Shown here: positions 1 through 5,796 of the stretch, in pieces
Position numbering within the stretch: position 1 is the stretch's first letter
Layout of the letters: the number at the start of each line of letters is the position of its first letter
Position numbers and translations under genes: made by a program
Assembly (NCBI GenBank): GCA_041485385.1
Contig: JBGPJM010000115.1
Coordinates: 1 to 15,018 of the forward strand
Direction of reading: 5' to 3'
DNA length: 15,018 nucleotides
Origin: JBGPJM01 sp041485385
GTDB taxonomy: Bacteria > Planctomycetota > Phycisphaerae > Phycisphaerales > UBA1924
Notes under the pieces: model-generated
Databases searched by the model: none
Seen by the model: only the letters and a program-made list of their open reading frames with translations
Told to the model about the DNA's origin: nothing

Positions 1-1176
1 CATGAAGGTTTCGCGGACCTGCTGAGTTGTGAGCCACTCGCCGGTCAGCCCGCTGAAGAACTTGCCGTCGTCCGGCAGCACGGCGAACATCTGATCCCAG
101 GTCATCGGCGCGTTCACGTGGGCGTTCCGAGCGACGCAAATCTGGGGCGACAGGAGGGGCTCATTCTGCTGGTTCCAACAAAGGGGTCCACTGAACAGCG
201 ATGGATTTGCGAGCGGCGTGACCAGCGTGATCTCATTGATCCACCGGCGCAGTTCGGGGGTTTTCACATCTTCGGGCAGGCCCGCCATTGTCACGGCGAC
301 GGCAACATCTCGCTTGTGGCTGTCCGTGAGTTCGGTCAGCGCGCCGACGCCGGCCTGCACGGATGTGCGAGTCCCCTGAATTGTGATCTCCGGAATCCAC
401 ACTCCATCCGCCAGCATGTACGAGAGAGCGGCGAGGGTCTCCATCTCCAGTCCGTCGGATCGCCGGAAGGTCCGGATCACCCGCGGGGCGAACCCGCGCT
501 CCGGGTCGAGTCGCACTTCGACATCGATCGATCCCTTGAATAACGCACCCTCGGCGCGCAGGCCCGGCCACGGGCATTCCGGGGTGCTGTCGAGGAACTC
601 GATGCTCGTCGCGTCCCGCAGGGCCAGGTACAGTGGGCGCGAATACACATGGTTCCCGTAGTCCAACGTCCGGCCCATGACCCGCCAGATTTGGCATCCT
701 TCGGCCGAGAAACCATCCGGCTGCGTCAGCATCCCCCGGTGATTCTCAATGTTCAAGGTCACGCATCGGATGCCGTTGCCAAAGTACAACGATTCATCGA
801 AAGTCGGCTCGTATCGGGCTGGGGGATCGATGGAGCTGAACGTGCTCCGATGGAAGTACCGCCAGCCGGAATCGATGTACCGCGTCGATCGTTCCATGAC
901 CTCCCAACCATGTCGGCGGCGGTCCTCGCTTGGCGCGATGTACGAATCCTGCTCCCATTGGAGGGACTCGATCGAGGTTTCGTAGGATTCCAGGGCCGCG
1001 AGCAGGGCTGTTGCGCGCTCGTCGGGCGGAAGATTGGCCGGGTCCGAATTGGCAGTCCCGACTTGATCCGCGAAGCCACACGGCTCGGGGCCGGCGACAG
1101 CAAAGATCAGGAGTAACCAGAGGTACACCTGCCGATTGCGCGGACGGTCGCATCGCCTTCGCGCCGGCCCGATCAT
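1..1176 (-). CDS. Secreted protein of unknown function (C-terminus beyond window)
   Basis: An open frame of 392 codons runs without a stop from an ATG at 1176 to the window's left edge, so the C-terminus is missing. The ATG overlaps the TGA of the upstream cysteine-rich gene (ATGA), which fixes the start and implies translational coupling. The N-terminus is a signal peptide: an arginine-rich stretch (RRRCDRPRNRQ), then a hydrophobic core (YLWLLLIFAVAG). The mature part is globular and rich in Trp, Tyr and charged residues, with motifs such as WEVMERSTRYIDSGWRYFH near residues 95-113 and IWRVMGRTLDYGN near 165-177. I do not recognise the family. Codon use is less GC-biased than in the transhydrogenase and exporter genes. 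Its partner suggests a shared role outside the cytoplasm, but nothing in the sequence indicates a reaction. Confidence 0.8.
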   Translation of the reverse strand, partial: MIGPARRRCDRPRNRQVYLWLLLIFAVAGPEPCGFADQVGTANSDPANLPPDERATALLAALESYETSIESLQWEQDSYIAPSEDRRRHGWEVMERSTRYIDSGWRYFHRSTFSSIDPPARYEPTFDESLYFGNGIRCVTLNIENHRGMLTQPDGFSAEGCQIWRVMGRTLDYGNHVYSRPLYLALRDATSIEFLDSTPECPWPGLRAEGALFKGSIDVEVRLDPERGFAPRVIRTFRRSDGLEMETLAALSYMLADGVWIPEITIQGTRTSVQAGVGALTELTDSHKRDVAVAVTMAGLPEDVKTPELRRWINEITLVTPLANPSLFSGPLCWNQQNEPLLSPQICVARNAHVNAPMTWDQMFAVLPDDGKFFSGLTGEWLTTQQVRETFM

Positions 1177-1691
1177 GGCTGCGGCACGCACAGAAAAATC
1201 TTGCAATCGTCGTTGCTCCACGAGGTAGGAACCGTGCAATAGCACAAATCATTATCAATGGGCCCGGTCGGCGGCGTCGATGTGCATCCGCCGGTGCCCT
1301 TCTTTCCACACTTCATAGCCAATGTCAGACTCGTGGTGCACTGGTTGCCAGGCGATCTCGCGCAGATGTCGCCGGCCTCCGGGCCGCCTTTGCAGACGGT
1401 GCAGTTGCCGGTGCAACCCGTATTGCAGGAATACGAGCCGCTACCATTGATGATCCTGGTATTCGCGGGGCATCCATCGTAGAAGGTGCAGACGTAATTG
1501 CTCGTAGGGCTCGTGGTCATTCTCGCTGCCCCGTCTTCTGTCCACTCGACGCCGACAGTATCCGACTCGGGGGGAATGGGGCGGAAGAACGAGGCCGGGT
1601 CGTGCGCGACGTACACGACGGGTGGTCCATCGGCTGGTCGGACTTCAGTATTGGCCGCGGAGGTCGCCAGGAACATCACGAGGACGAGCAT
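1173..1691 (-). CDS. Cysteine-rich exported protein of unknown function
   Basis: This encodes 172 residues. The start ATG at 1691 is preceded by AAGGAG with a 6-nt gap. The N-terminus is a short signal peptide (MLVLVMFLATSAANTEV). The mature protein has 14 cysteines, all in its C-terminal two thirds, spaced like a small disulfide-bonded domain (SYSCNTGCTGNCTVCKGG, then GDICARSPGNQC, LCYC and a terminal FLCVPQP). The even number of cysteines fits seven disulfides, so the protein probably folds outside the cytoplasm. I do not recognise a named family; similar Cys-Gly-rich tails are common in exported proteins of planctomycetes and myxobacteria, which is recall rather than a search result. Its TGA overlaps the ATG of the next gene, so the two form an operon. 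Confidence 0.78.
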   Translation of the reverse strand: MLVLVMFLATSAANTEVRPADGPPVVYVAHDPASFFRPIPPESDTVGVEWTEDGAARMTTSPTSNYVCTFYDGCPANTRIINGSGSYSCNTGCTGNCTVCKGGPEAGDICARSPGNQCTTSLTLAMKCGKKGTGGCTSTPPTGPIDNDLCYCTVPTSWSNDDCKIFLCVPQP

Positions 1692-1741
1692 GATCCGCTC
1701 CTTGAGAAAGGGGATTGCCTCACTGGATCAGGGGCCTCCTC

Positions 1742-1769
1742 ACCGTACCGTACGTCACCCGGAAGTCAA
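1742..1769 (-). promoter_or_regulatory. Possible sigma70 promoter for the secreted-protein operon
   Basis: On the minus strand a TTGACT box (1769-1764) is followed after 16 bp by TACGGT (1747-1742). The -35 box matches consensus at five of six bases, the -10 box at only three. The implied leader of about 45 nt ends in the good AAGGAG site of the cysteine-rich gene. Position is sensible but the -10 is weak. Confidence 0.33.
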
Positions 1770-1920
1770 GCCCCCCACTCACACTTCCCCCAAATAGGAA
1801 AGTAGCCCGAGCGACAAAAAAAGGGCGGGGGTGCTTGTGGGCGCGCGGGGGATGGCACGTGAAGGTACCGGCCAAGGAAGTGGTACTTCCGACGCCCCCA
1901 CGGACCAATCTCAGGAATGG

Positions 1921-2721
1921 TCAAGCCATCGTCGCGAGGTTCGCTTGACATTCTGAACCCTTCACGAGGCTGGGCATGTCGTCCCACGTGCGCCCATTGA
2001 TGCAGCGACCCGTTCGGTTCTTCTGTACCCCTCCCCACTGCTTGAAGAAGAAGGCCACGCCGCGGGCCAGGCACTGCTCGCGTATCGACTCCACCCACTC
2101 CGCCTCCATCGCACGCGCGCCCGGGCCCGACTCGCCGCCCACGATCACCCAGTGGATCCCCTCCAGCGGCAGCCGCCGGATCGGACCCAGCAGCGGCTCG
2201 ACGGAGAGAAACCGCACACGCGCGCCCTCGATCTTCCGAAGCGTCAGCACGCGGTGCACGTACATCGCGTTCTCGACGCTCGTCCCCATCCACACGTTCT
2301 CCGGCCACGGAAGGCCCCCGGCGAGCTCCAGCGCCCGCTCCGGGCGCTTGGTCAGGATCTGGAACGTGTGCTGCGGGGCCCGCACCATCACGTCGAAGAT
2401 GCGCCGGATGAACTCCGCGGCGACGCCCTCGTGGAACAGGTCGCTCATCGAGTTGACGAAGATCCGCCGCGGCTTGCGCCAGCCCAGCGGGATCTCCAGC
2501 GCATCCTCATCGAGGTTGATGCGCCCGGAGAAGACCGGCCGCCCATCGCGGGCACGTCGGGCCGTCCCCCGGTACTTCTCCGCCGTTCTCCCGCCGACGA
2601 GCTCCAGTCGAAGCGCCATCCTCGCCGCGTAACAGTTGAGGCAACCGGGCGACACCGGCGTGCACCCCGCGATCGGGTTCCACGTAGCCTCGGTCCATTC
2701 GATGCTCGAAGATTGGGCCAT
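1921..2721 (-). CDS. Gp37/Gp68 (DUF5131) family three-cysteine protein
   Basis: This encodes 266 residues, about the usual length for the family. The start ATG at 2721 has AAGGAGG six bases upstream. The N-terminus carries the family signature: EWTEATWNP at residues 8-16, then Cys20, Cys27 and Cys30 (C-x6-C-x2-C, ending in CYA). Other typical blocks are FVNSMSDLFHEGV (88-100), QILTKRPER (121-129), GTSVEN (146-151), FLSVEPLLGP (171-180), VIVGGESGPGAR (192-203) and FFFKQWGG (224-231). Pfam links this family to phage Gp37/Gp68 proteins. The cysteine triplet and barrel-like motif order suggest a radical-SAM-like iron-sulfur protein, but I know of no settled reaction. As I recall, many relatives sit next to a three-Cys-motif partner gene (TcmP); none is present here. 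It stands alone behind its own strong promoter. The function remains unknown. Confidence 0.93.
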   Translation of the reverse strand: MAQSSSIEWTEATWNPIAGCTPVSPGCLNCYAARMALRLELVGGRTAEKYRGTARRARDGRPVFSGRINLDEDALEIPLGWRKPRRIFVNSMSDLFHEGVAAEFIRRIFDVMVRAPQHTFQILTKRPERALELAGGLPWPENVWMGTSVENAMYVHRVLTLRKIEGARVRFLSVEPLLGPIRRLPLEGIHWVIVGGESGPGARAMEAEWVESIREQCLARGVAFFFKQWGGVQKNRTGRCINGRTWDDMPSLVKGSECQANLATMA

Positions 2722-2746
2722 CCGCCGCCTCCTTGCCTATGCGAAC

Positions 2747-2775
2747 ATTATCCTATCGGTCGGGCAGCCTGTCAA
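2747..2775 (-). promoter_or_regulatory. Strong sigma70 promoter for the DUF5131 gene
   Basis: On the minus strand a perfect TTGACA (2775-2770) is followed after exactly 17 bp by GATAAT (2752-2747; five of six consensus bases). Transcription would start near 2740, giving a leader of about 20 nt that contains the AAGGAGG site of the gene starting at 2721. This is the best promoter match in the window. Confidence 0.8.
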
Positions 2776-2901
2776 ACTTGCAAGATCCGACCTCGCGGGG
2801 GTGGGCGTGGACGAGGGTGCGATTTCCCAAAAAATGCGCGCAGAACAGGCGCGCCCGGCGCGCGCAAAAGCGCACACCTCACAATTTTCTTCTCCTTGCG
2901 C

Positions 2902-2915
2902 CACAAGCACTTACG
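2902..2915. repeat. 14-bp direct repeat, copy 1
   Basis: CACAAGCACTTACG occurs here and again, identically, at 3208-3221, 306 bp away in the same orientation. In under 900 bp of non-coding DNA an exact 14-mer match is unlikely by chance. The flanks differ. On the minus strand the element reads CGTAAGTGCTTGTG. Confidence 0.6.
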
Positions 2916-3207
2916 TGATTTGACCCCCTGCTAAAACCCATTCTGCGCGCGCAAACAGGACCGACGGCCCATAGGTAGAGGGACATCGCGCGCACGCTCC
3001 GCCCGATGGCGACACCCTCCCCGGGAGCACCCGAATTTCAGAACCGCGCCCCATCAGCCAGACATCAACGCAAGTGCTTTCCAGAAAGGCGCTTGGCAGC
3101 GATTCCGACCCCCGCGCCGACCCTCAAAAACCACCCAAAAACCCCGAGAAAATCACCCCCCCCCTCTTCGCGAAAAACGCCCCGCCAAAGATCACAACTT
3201 CAGATGT

Positions 3208-3221
3208 CACAAGCACTTACG
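3208..3221. repeat. 14-bp direct repeat, copy 2
   Basis: This is the second exact copy of the CACAAGCACTTACG element at 2902-2915. It lies at the left edge of the G-poor stretch and is followed by an A-tract. Confidence 0.6.
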
Positions 3222-3278
3222 CAAAAAACCCGCCCTGTTTTTCTCGATCTTTCCCCGCCTTTCTCTGCTTTTCTCAAA

Positions 3279-3315
3279 ATCTCTCGATCCTTCTCTACAT
3301 CTCTCGATCCTTCTC
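3279..3315. repeat. 17-bp tandem pair in a pyrimidine-rich stretch
   Basis: ATCTCTCGATCCTTCTC occurs at 3279-3295 and 3299-3315, a 20-bp period. It sits within 3235-3380, where the + strand is almost all C and T. A related piece, TTCTCGATCTTTCC, starts at 3240. The 20-bp period matches that of the A-tract repeats 180 bp further on. Confidence 0.65.
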
Positions 3316-3473
3316 GTCCCCTTCCCCCACACCCCTCTTCTCTTCCTGCTCACTGCTTACTGCTCACTTCTTCCCTTCGAGAGATGCATTTCAGGTCCCG
3401 CTCCAACCGAGCACCCACGAACCGACGCAACTCCAAGCACAACAACCACTTTCATCAAAAACACCCCAAAAAA

Positions 3474-3595
3474 GAACCTCAAAAAACCCCTAAAAACCTC
3501 AAAAAACCTCGCCGAACCTCAAAAAACCCCCATCGAACCTCAAAAAACCTGGGTCGAACCTCGAGAAACCTCGCCGAACCTCAGAAAACCCAGGA
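3474..3595. repeat. Six imperfect 20-21 bp tandem repeats with A-tracts
   Basis: Units based on GAACCTCAAAAAACC start at about 3474, 3494, 3514, 3535, 3556 and 3576, so the period is 20-21 bp. The first four full A-tracts are A5-A6; later copies are degraded (CGAGAAACC, CAGAAAACC). Extra A-tracts within and just before the array (near 3456, 3468, 3492) bring the spacing of A-tracts close to 10-11 bp, one helical turn. Phased A-tracts of this kind are known to bend DNA. The array lies 60 bp beyond the tRNA terminator. There are no unique spacers, so it is not a CRISPR. Confidence 0.75.
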
Positions 3596-3653
3596 GGCTC
3601 GCGCAGAGCCGCCGGGGCGCGCCGGGCGGGATCGAGGTCGTCCACCCTCAACG

Positions 3654-3685
3654 AAAAACGCCGCGAACCCTTCGGTTCGCGGCGT
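3654..3685 (-). terminator. Rho-independent terminator of tRNA-Ala
   Basis: A perfect 12-bp stem (arms 3658-3669 and 3674-3685, ACGCCGCGAACC on the + strand) closes a 4-base loop (CTTC on +). On the minus strand it is followed by a run of five T (3658-3654). It begins 11 bp beyond the 3' end of the tRNA, the expected place for its terminator. Confidence 0.93.
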
Positions 3686-3696
3686 CAACCGGGAAG

Positions 3697-3771
3697 TGGA
3701 GGCGAAGAGACTCGAACTCTCGACCTCTTCCATGCCATGGAAGCGCTCTACCAAAACTGAGCTACGCCCCC
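3697..3771 (-). tRNA. tRNA-Ala, anticodon GGC
   Basis: The 75-nt gene folds into a full cloverleaf. Acceptor arms GGGGGCG and CGCCTCC pair with a G3-U70 wobble, the main alanine identity element. The D-arm is GCTC/GAGC, the anticodon stem is CTTCC/GGAAG around a loop reading ATGGCAT (anticodon GGC, decoding GCC), and the T-arm is GAGAG/CTCTT around TTCGAGT. The discriminator base is A73. The 3' CCA is not encoded (CTTCCC follows), so it must be added after transcription. The gene has its own promoter and terminator, so it is a single-gene unit. Confidence 0.97.
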
Positions 3772-3818
3772 GGTCGGGGTTCCCCGGGCCTTGCGGCGTC
3801 GGGGTGGATTGGCGGTGA

Positions 3819-3846
3819 ATCGTATGACCCCTCCGGACGGCGTCAA
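3819..3846 (-). promoter_or_regulatory. Sigma70 promoter for tRNA-Ala
   Basis: On the minus strand TTGACG (3846-3841) is followed after 16 bp by TACGAT (3824-3819). The predicted start near 3812 leaves a leader of about 40 nt before the mature tRNA end at 3771. Box quality and position both fit a stable-RNA promoter. Confidence 0.65.
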
Positions 3847-3946
3847 CAACGCCCCTCGTCGCGCCCCGCCGGTCATCAGACACCTGCTCGGTCCCTCGAT
3901 CCCCGATGCGTCGACAGGGAAACTTCCCCGGTTTGGGGCCGCAGCC

Positions 3947-3975
3947 TTGCCTGCCCAGCCATGGTGTGTGATGAT
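3947..3975 (+). promoter_or_regulatory. Weak candidate promoter for the pnt operon
   Basis: TTGCCT (3947-3952) and GATGAT (3970-3975) are 17 bp apart and each matches sigma70 consensus at four of six bases. It is the best-placed pair I see in the 224 bp between the tRNA promoter and pntAA. It would leave a leader of about 90 nt. Confidence 0.25.
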
Positions 3976-4070
3976 GCCCCACCCCGACGCCCCGCGTCGA
4001 GGTGCGGATTCCGGATCCCAGGCGGCACGCCGTGCGTCGCCGGCAACGCGGCAAGAGAACAGAGGATGCC

Positions 4071-5237
4071 ATGAAGCTGGCCGTCGCAAGCGAAGTCGCC
4101 GAGGGTGAAACCCGCGTCGCGCTCGTCCCCGAATCCGTCAAGAAGCTCGCCGGCGCCGGGTTCACGGTCTCCGTCGAGCGCGGCGCCGGCGAACGCGCCC
4201 ACTACCCCGACGCGGCGTACGCCGCCGCCGGCGCGACCATCCTCCCGCACGCGGGCGACCTCGTCGGCAACGCCGACCTGCTGCTCAAGGTGGGAGTGCC
4301 GGCGCGCGCGGGCCCGCCCGAGCGCAACGAGATCGAGCTCCTGCGCTCCGGCGCCATGCTGCTCACCTCGCTCATGCCGCTCCGCAACCTCGACGTCGTC
4401 CAGGACCTGGCGGCACGCCGGATCACCGCTCTCTCCACCGACACCATCCCCCGCACCACCCGCGCCCAGGGGATGGACACGCTCTCGTCCATGGCCAGCA
4501 TCGTCGGCTACCGCGGCGCGCTCATGGCGGCGCTGACGCTGGCGAAGTACGCGCCGATGCTCATGACCGCCGCGGGCACCATCCACCCGGCGCGTTTCTT
4601 CGTCATCGGCGCCGGCGTCGCCGGGCTCCAGGCCATCGCCACCGCGCGCCGGCTGGGCGCCAGCGTCTCGGCCACCGACGTCCGCCCCGAGGTCAAGGAG
4701 CAGATCGAGAGCCTGGGGGCCCGGTACATCGGCGTCGAGCTCAAGCAGTCCGCCGCGGCGGGGGGCGGGTACGCCAAGGAGCTCTCCGACGAGGACCGCC
4801 TCCGCCAGCACGAGCTGCTGGCCCAGCAGTGCGCCGAGGCGGACGTGGTCATCACCACGGCGCTGATCGGCGGGGTGTTCGCCCCCAAGCTCATCTCCGC
4901 CGACGTCGTCCGGCGCATGAGGCCCGGTTCGGTGATCATGGACCTGGCCGCCGAGGGGGGCGGCAACTGCGAGTTGTCGCGCCCGGGCGAAACGGTCGTC
5001 GTGAACGGCGTGACCATCGTCGCCCCGCTCAACATCCCGGCGAGCATGCCCACGCACGCCAGTATGCTCTGGTCGCGGAACCTGACCAACTTCCTGCTGG
5101 CGTTCTGGAAGGACAAGGCGTTCAACCTTGACCTGGCCGACGAGATCCTCCGGGGGGCGCTGATCACGCACGAGGGGGAGGTTGTGCATCCCAAGGCCAG
5201 GGAAGCGATCCAGAAAGCCGCCGGACCGGGAGGTTGA
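4071..5237 (+). CDS. pntAA: NAD(P) transhydrogenase, alpha1 subunit (NAD-binding domain I)
   Basis: This 388-residue soluble subunit binds NAD(H) in the proton-translocating transhydrogenase, which moves hydride between NADH and NADP+ using the proton gradient. The start ATG at 4071 gives the family N-terminus (MKLAVASEVAEGETRVALVP) and has AGAGGA just upstream; the frame extends a further 69 bases upstream without family similarity. Key elements are RAQGMD at 131-136 (the conserved Arg-Gln-Asp loop), the Rossmann motif GAGVAG at 180-185, Asp203 at the end of the second strand (NAD rather than NADP preference), the mobile loop GGGYAKE at 231-237 and the C-terminal THEGEVVHP. Length matches stand-alone alpha1 proteins of the Rhodospirillum rubrum type. 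It heads a three-gene operon; pntAB starts 82 bp downstream. Confidence 0.97.
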   Translation: MKLAVASEVAEGETRVALVPESVKKLAGAGFTVSVERGAGERAHYPDAAYAAAGATILPHAGDLVGNADLLLKVGVPARAGPPERNEIELLRSGAMLLTSLMPLRNLDVVQDLAARRITALSTDTIPRTTRAQGMDTLSSMASIVGYRGALMAALTLAKYAPMLMTAAGTIHPARFFVIGAGVAGLQAIATARRLGASVSATDVRPEVKEQIESLGARYIGVELKQSAAAGGGYAKELSDEDRLRQHELLAQQCAEADVVITTALIGGVFAPKLISADVVRRMRPGSVIMDLAAEGGGNCELSRPGETVVVNGVTIVAPLNIPASMPTHASMLWSRNLTNFLLAFWKDKAFNLDLADEILRGALITHEGEVVHPKAREAIQKAAGPGG

Positions 5238-5319
5238 CGGCGCGTGCCACTCTTGCTCGGTGTAAGGACTTTGAAGCGTGCGTAGTCACCACAGCCGCGG
5301 CCCTCAGGAGAAACGCCCA

Positions 5320-5796
5320 ATGTCGCACGCCTCGATCCGTCGGACCTGCCTGATCGTCCTGTCGGCCTGGGCCGTCGCGCCGGCCTCCGCCGCGCTCGCC
5401 CAGCCCGACGACCTCCTGCCGGCGCTGGGCACGCAGCGGGGGCTGGATTTCGTCTCCATGCTCTTCGTGTTCATGCTGTCGACGTTCATCGGCATCGGCG
5501 TGATCCGGCGCGTCTCCCGCCTGCTGCACACGCCCCTCATGTCGCTCACCAACGCCATCTCGGCCATCGCGGTGGTGGGCTCGATTATCGTGGCGGGCGG
5601 CGAGGGGTATCCCTTCTGGATCCGCTTCCTCGGCGCCGTCGCGCTCTTCTGCTCCATGACCAACATCGTCAGCGGCTTCCTGATCACCGACCGCATGCTC
5701 AAGATGTTCAAGGTGAGGCCGGTTCCGGCGCCCGGCGCGCCGCCCCCCGCCCCCTCCGTTCCGACCGGCGCACCGGCGGAGGGCCCCAAGGCGTGA
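5320..5796 (+). CDS. pntAB: NAD(P) transhydrogenase, alpha2 subunit (membrane)
   Basis: This 158-residue membrane subunit supplies part of the proton channel (domain II). The ATG at 5320 follows AGGAG at 5306-5310 with a 9-nt gap. The diagnostic block is HTPLMSLTNAISAIAVVGSI at about residues 70-89, set between hydrophobic helices at roughly 45-66 and 103-122. It is longer than typical alpha2 proteins (around 90-110 residues) at both ends. The N-terminus looks like a cleavable signal peptide (RRTCLIVLSAWAVAPASA, then ALAQ). The C-terminus is a Pro/Ala-rich tail after DRMLKMFKV. The stop overlaps the GTG start of pntB (GTGA), so the subunits are translationally coupled. Confidence 0.95.
   Translation: MSHASIRRTCLIVLSAWAVAPASAALAQPDDLLPALGTQRGLDFVSMLFVFMLSTFIGIGVIRRVSRLLHTPLMSLTNAISAIAVVGSIIVAGGEGYPFWIRFLGAVALFCSMTNIVSGFLITDRMLKMFKVRPVPAPGAPPPAPSVPTGAPAEGPKA

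Larger units (their letters stand above)
2776..3653. other. Long non-coding, strand-asymmetric stretch
   Basis: I find no credible gene in about 880 bp between the DUF5131 promoter and the tRNA terminator. Open frames here translate to low-complexity Lys/Pro/Arg/Ser-rich strings, and one runs straight through the tRNA. The left part (2830-2960) alternates GCGCGC-rich and AT-rich pieces. From about 3120 to 3590 the + strand is rich in C with either T or A and very poor in G: I count 26 G in the 300 bases 3241-3540. It contains a 14-bp direct repeat, a 17-bp tandem pair and a six-copy A-tract repeat, listed separately. It could be spacer, a structural DNA element, or an unrecognised RNA; the sequence does not decide. 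Confidence 0.6.

Noticed and set aside
930..1805. A long + strand frame opposite the secreted-protein genes
   Set aside because: The minus-strand frames have signal peptides, good ribosome sites and coupled start/stop codons; the + frame is an Arg/Ala-rich shadow.
1876..1890. Hairpin GGAAGT-GGT-ACTTCC downstream of the DUF5131 gene
   Set aside because: A 6-bp stem without a following T-run on the minus strand is too weak to call a terminator.
2836..2950. 10-bp inverted repeat GCGCGCAGAA / TTCTGCGCGC about 95 bp apart
   Set aside because: Short arms, largely alternating GC, with a long loop; likely chance in GC-rich DNA.
3474..3595. Possible CRISPR-like array
   Set aside because: The repeats are tandem with a 20-21 bp period and have no unique spacers; no cas genes are present.
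2776..3771. Integration site at the 3' end of tRNA-Ala, with the phage-related DUF5131 gene as cargo
   Set aside because: I found no second copy of the tRNA 3' end in the window and no integrase, so there is no att pair to support it.
3006..3818. A 270-codon + strand frame across the repeat region
   Set aside because: It translates to low-complexity Lys/Pro/Arg/Ser strings, follows the repeats, and runs through the tRNA-Ala gene and its terminator.
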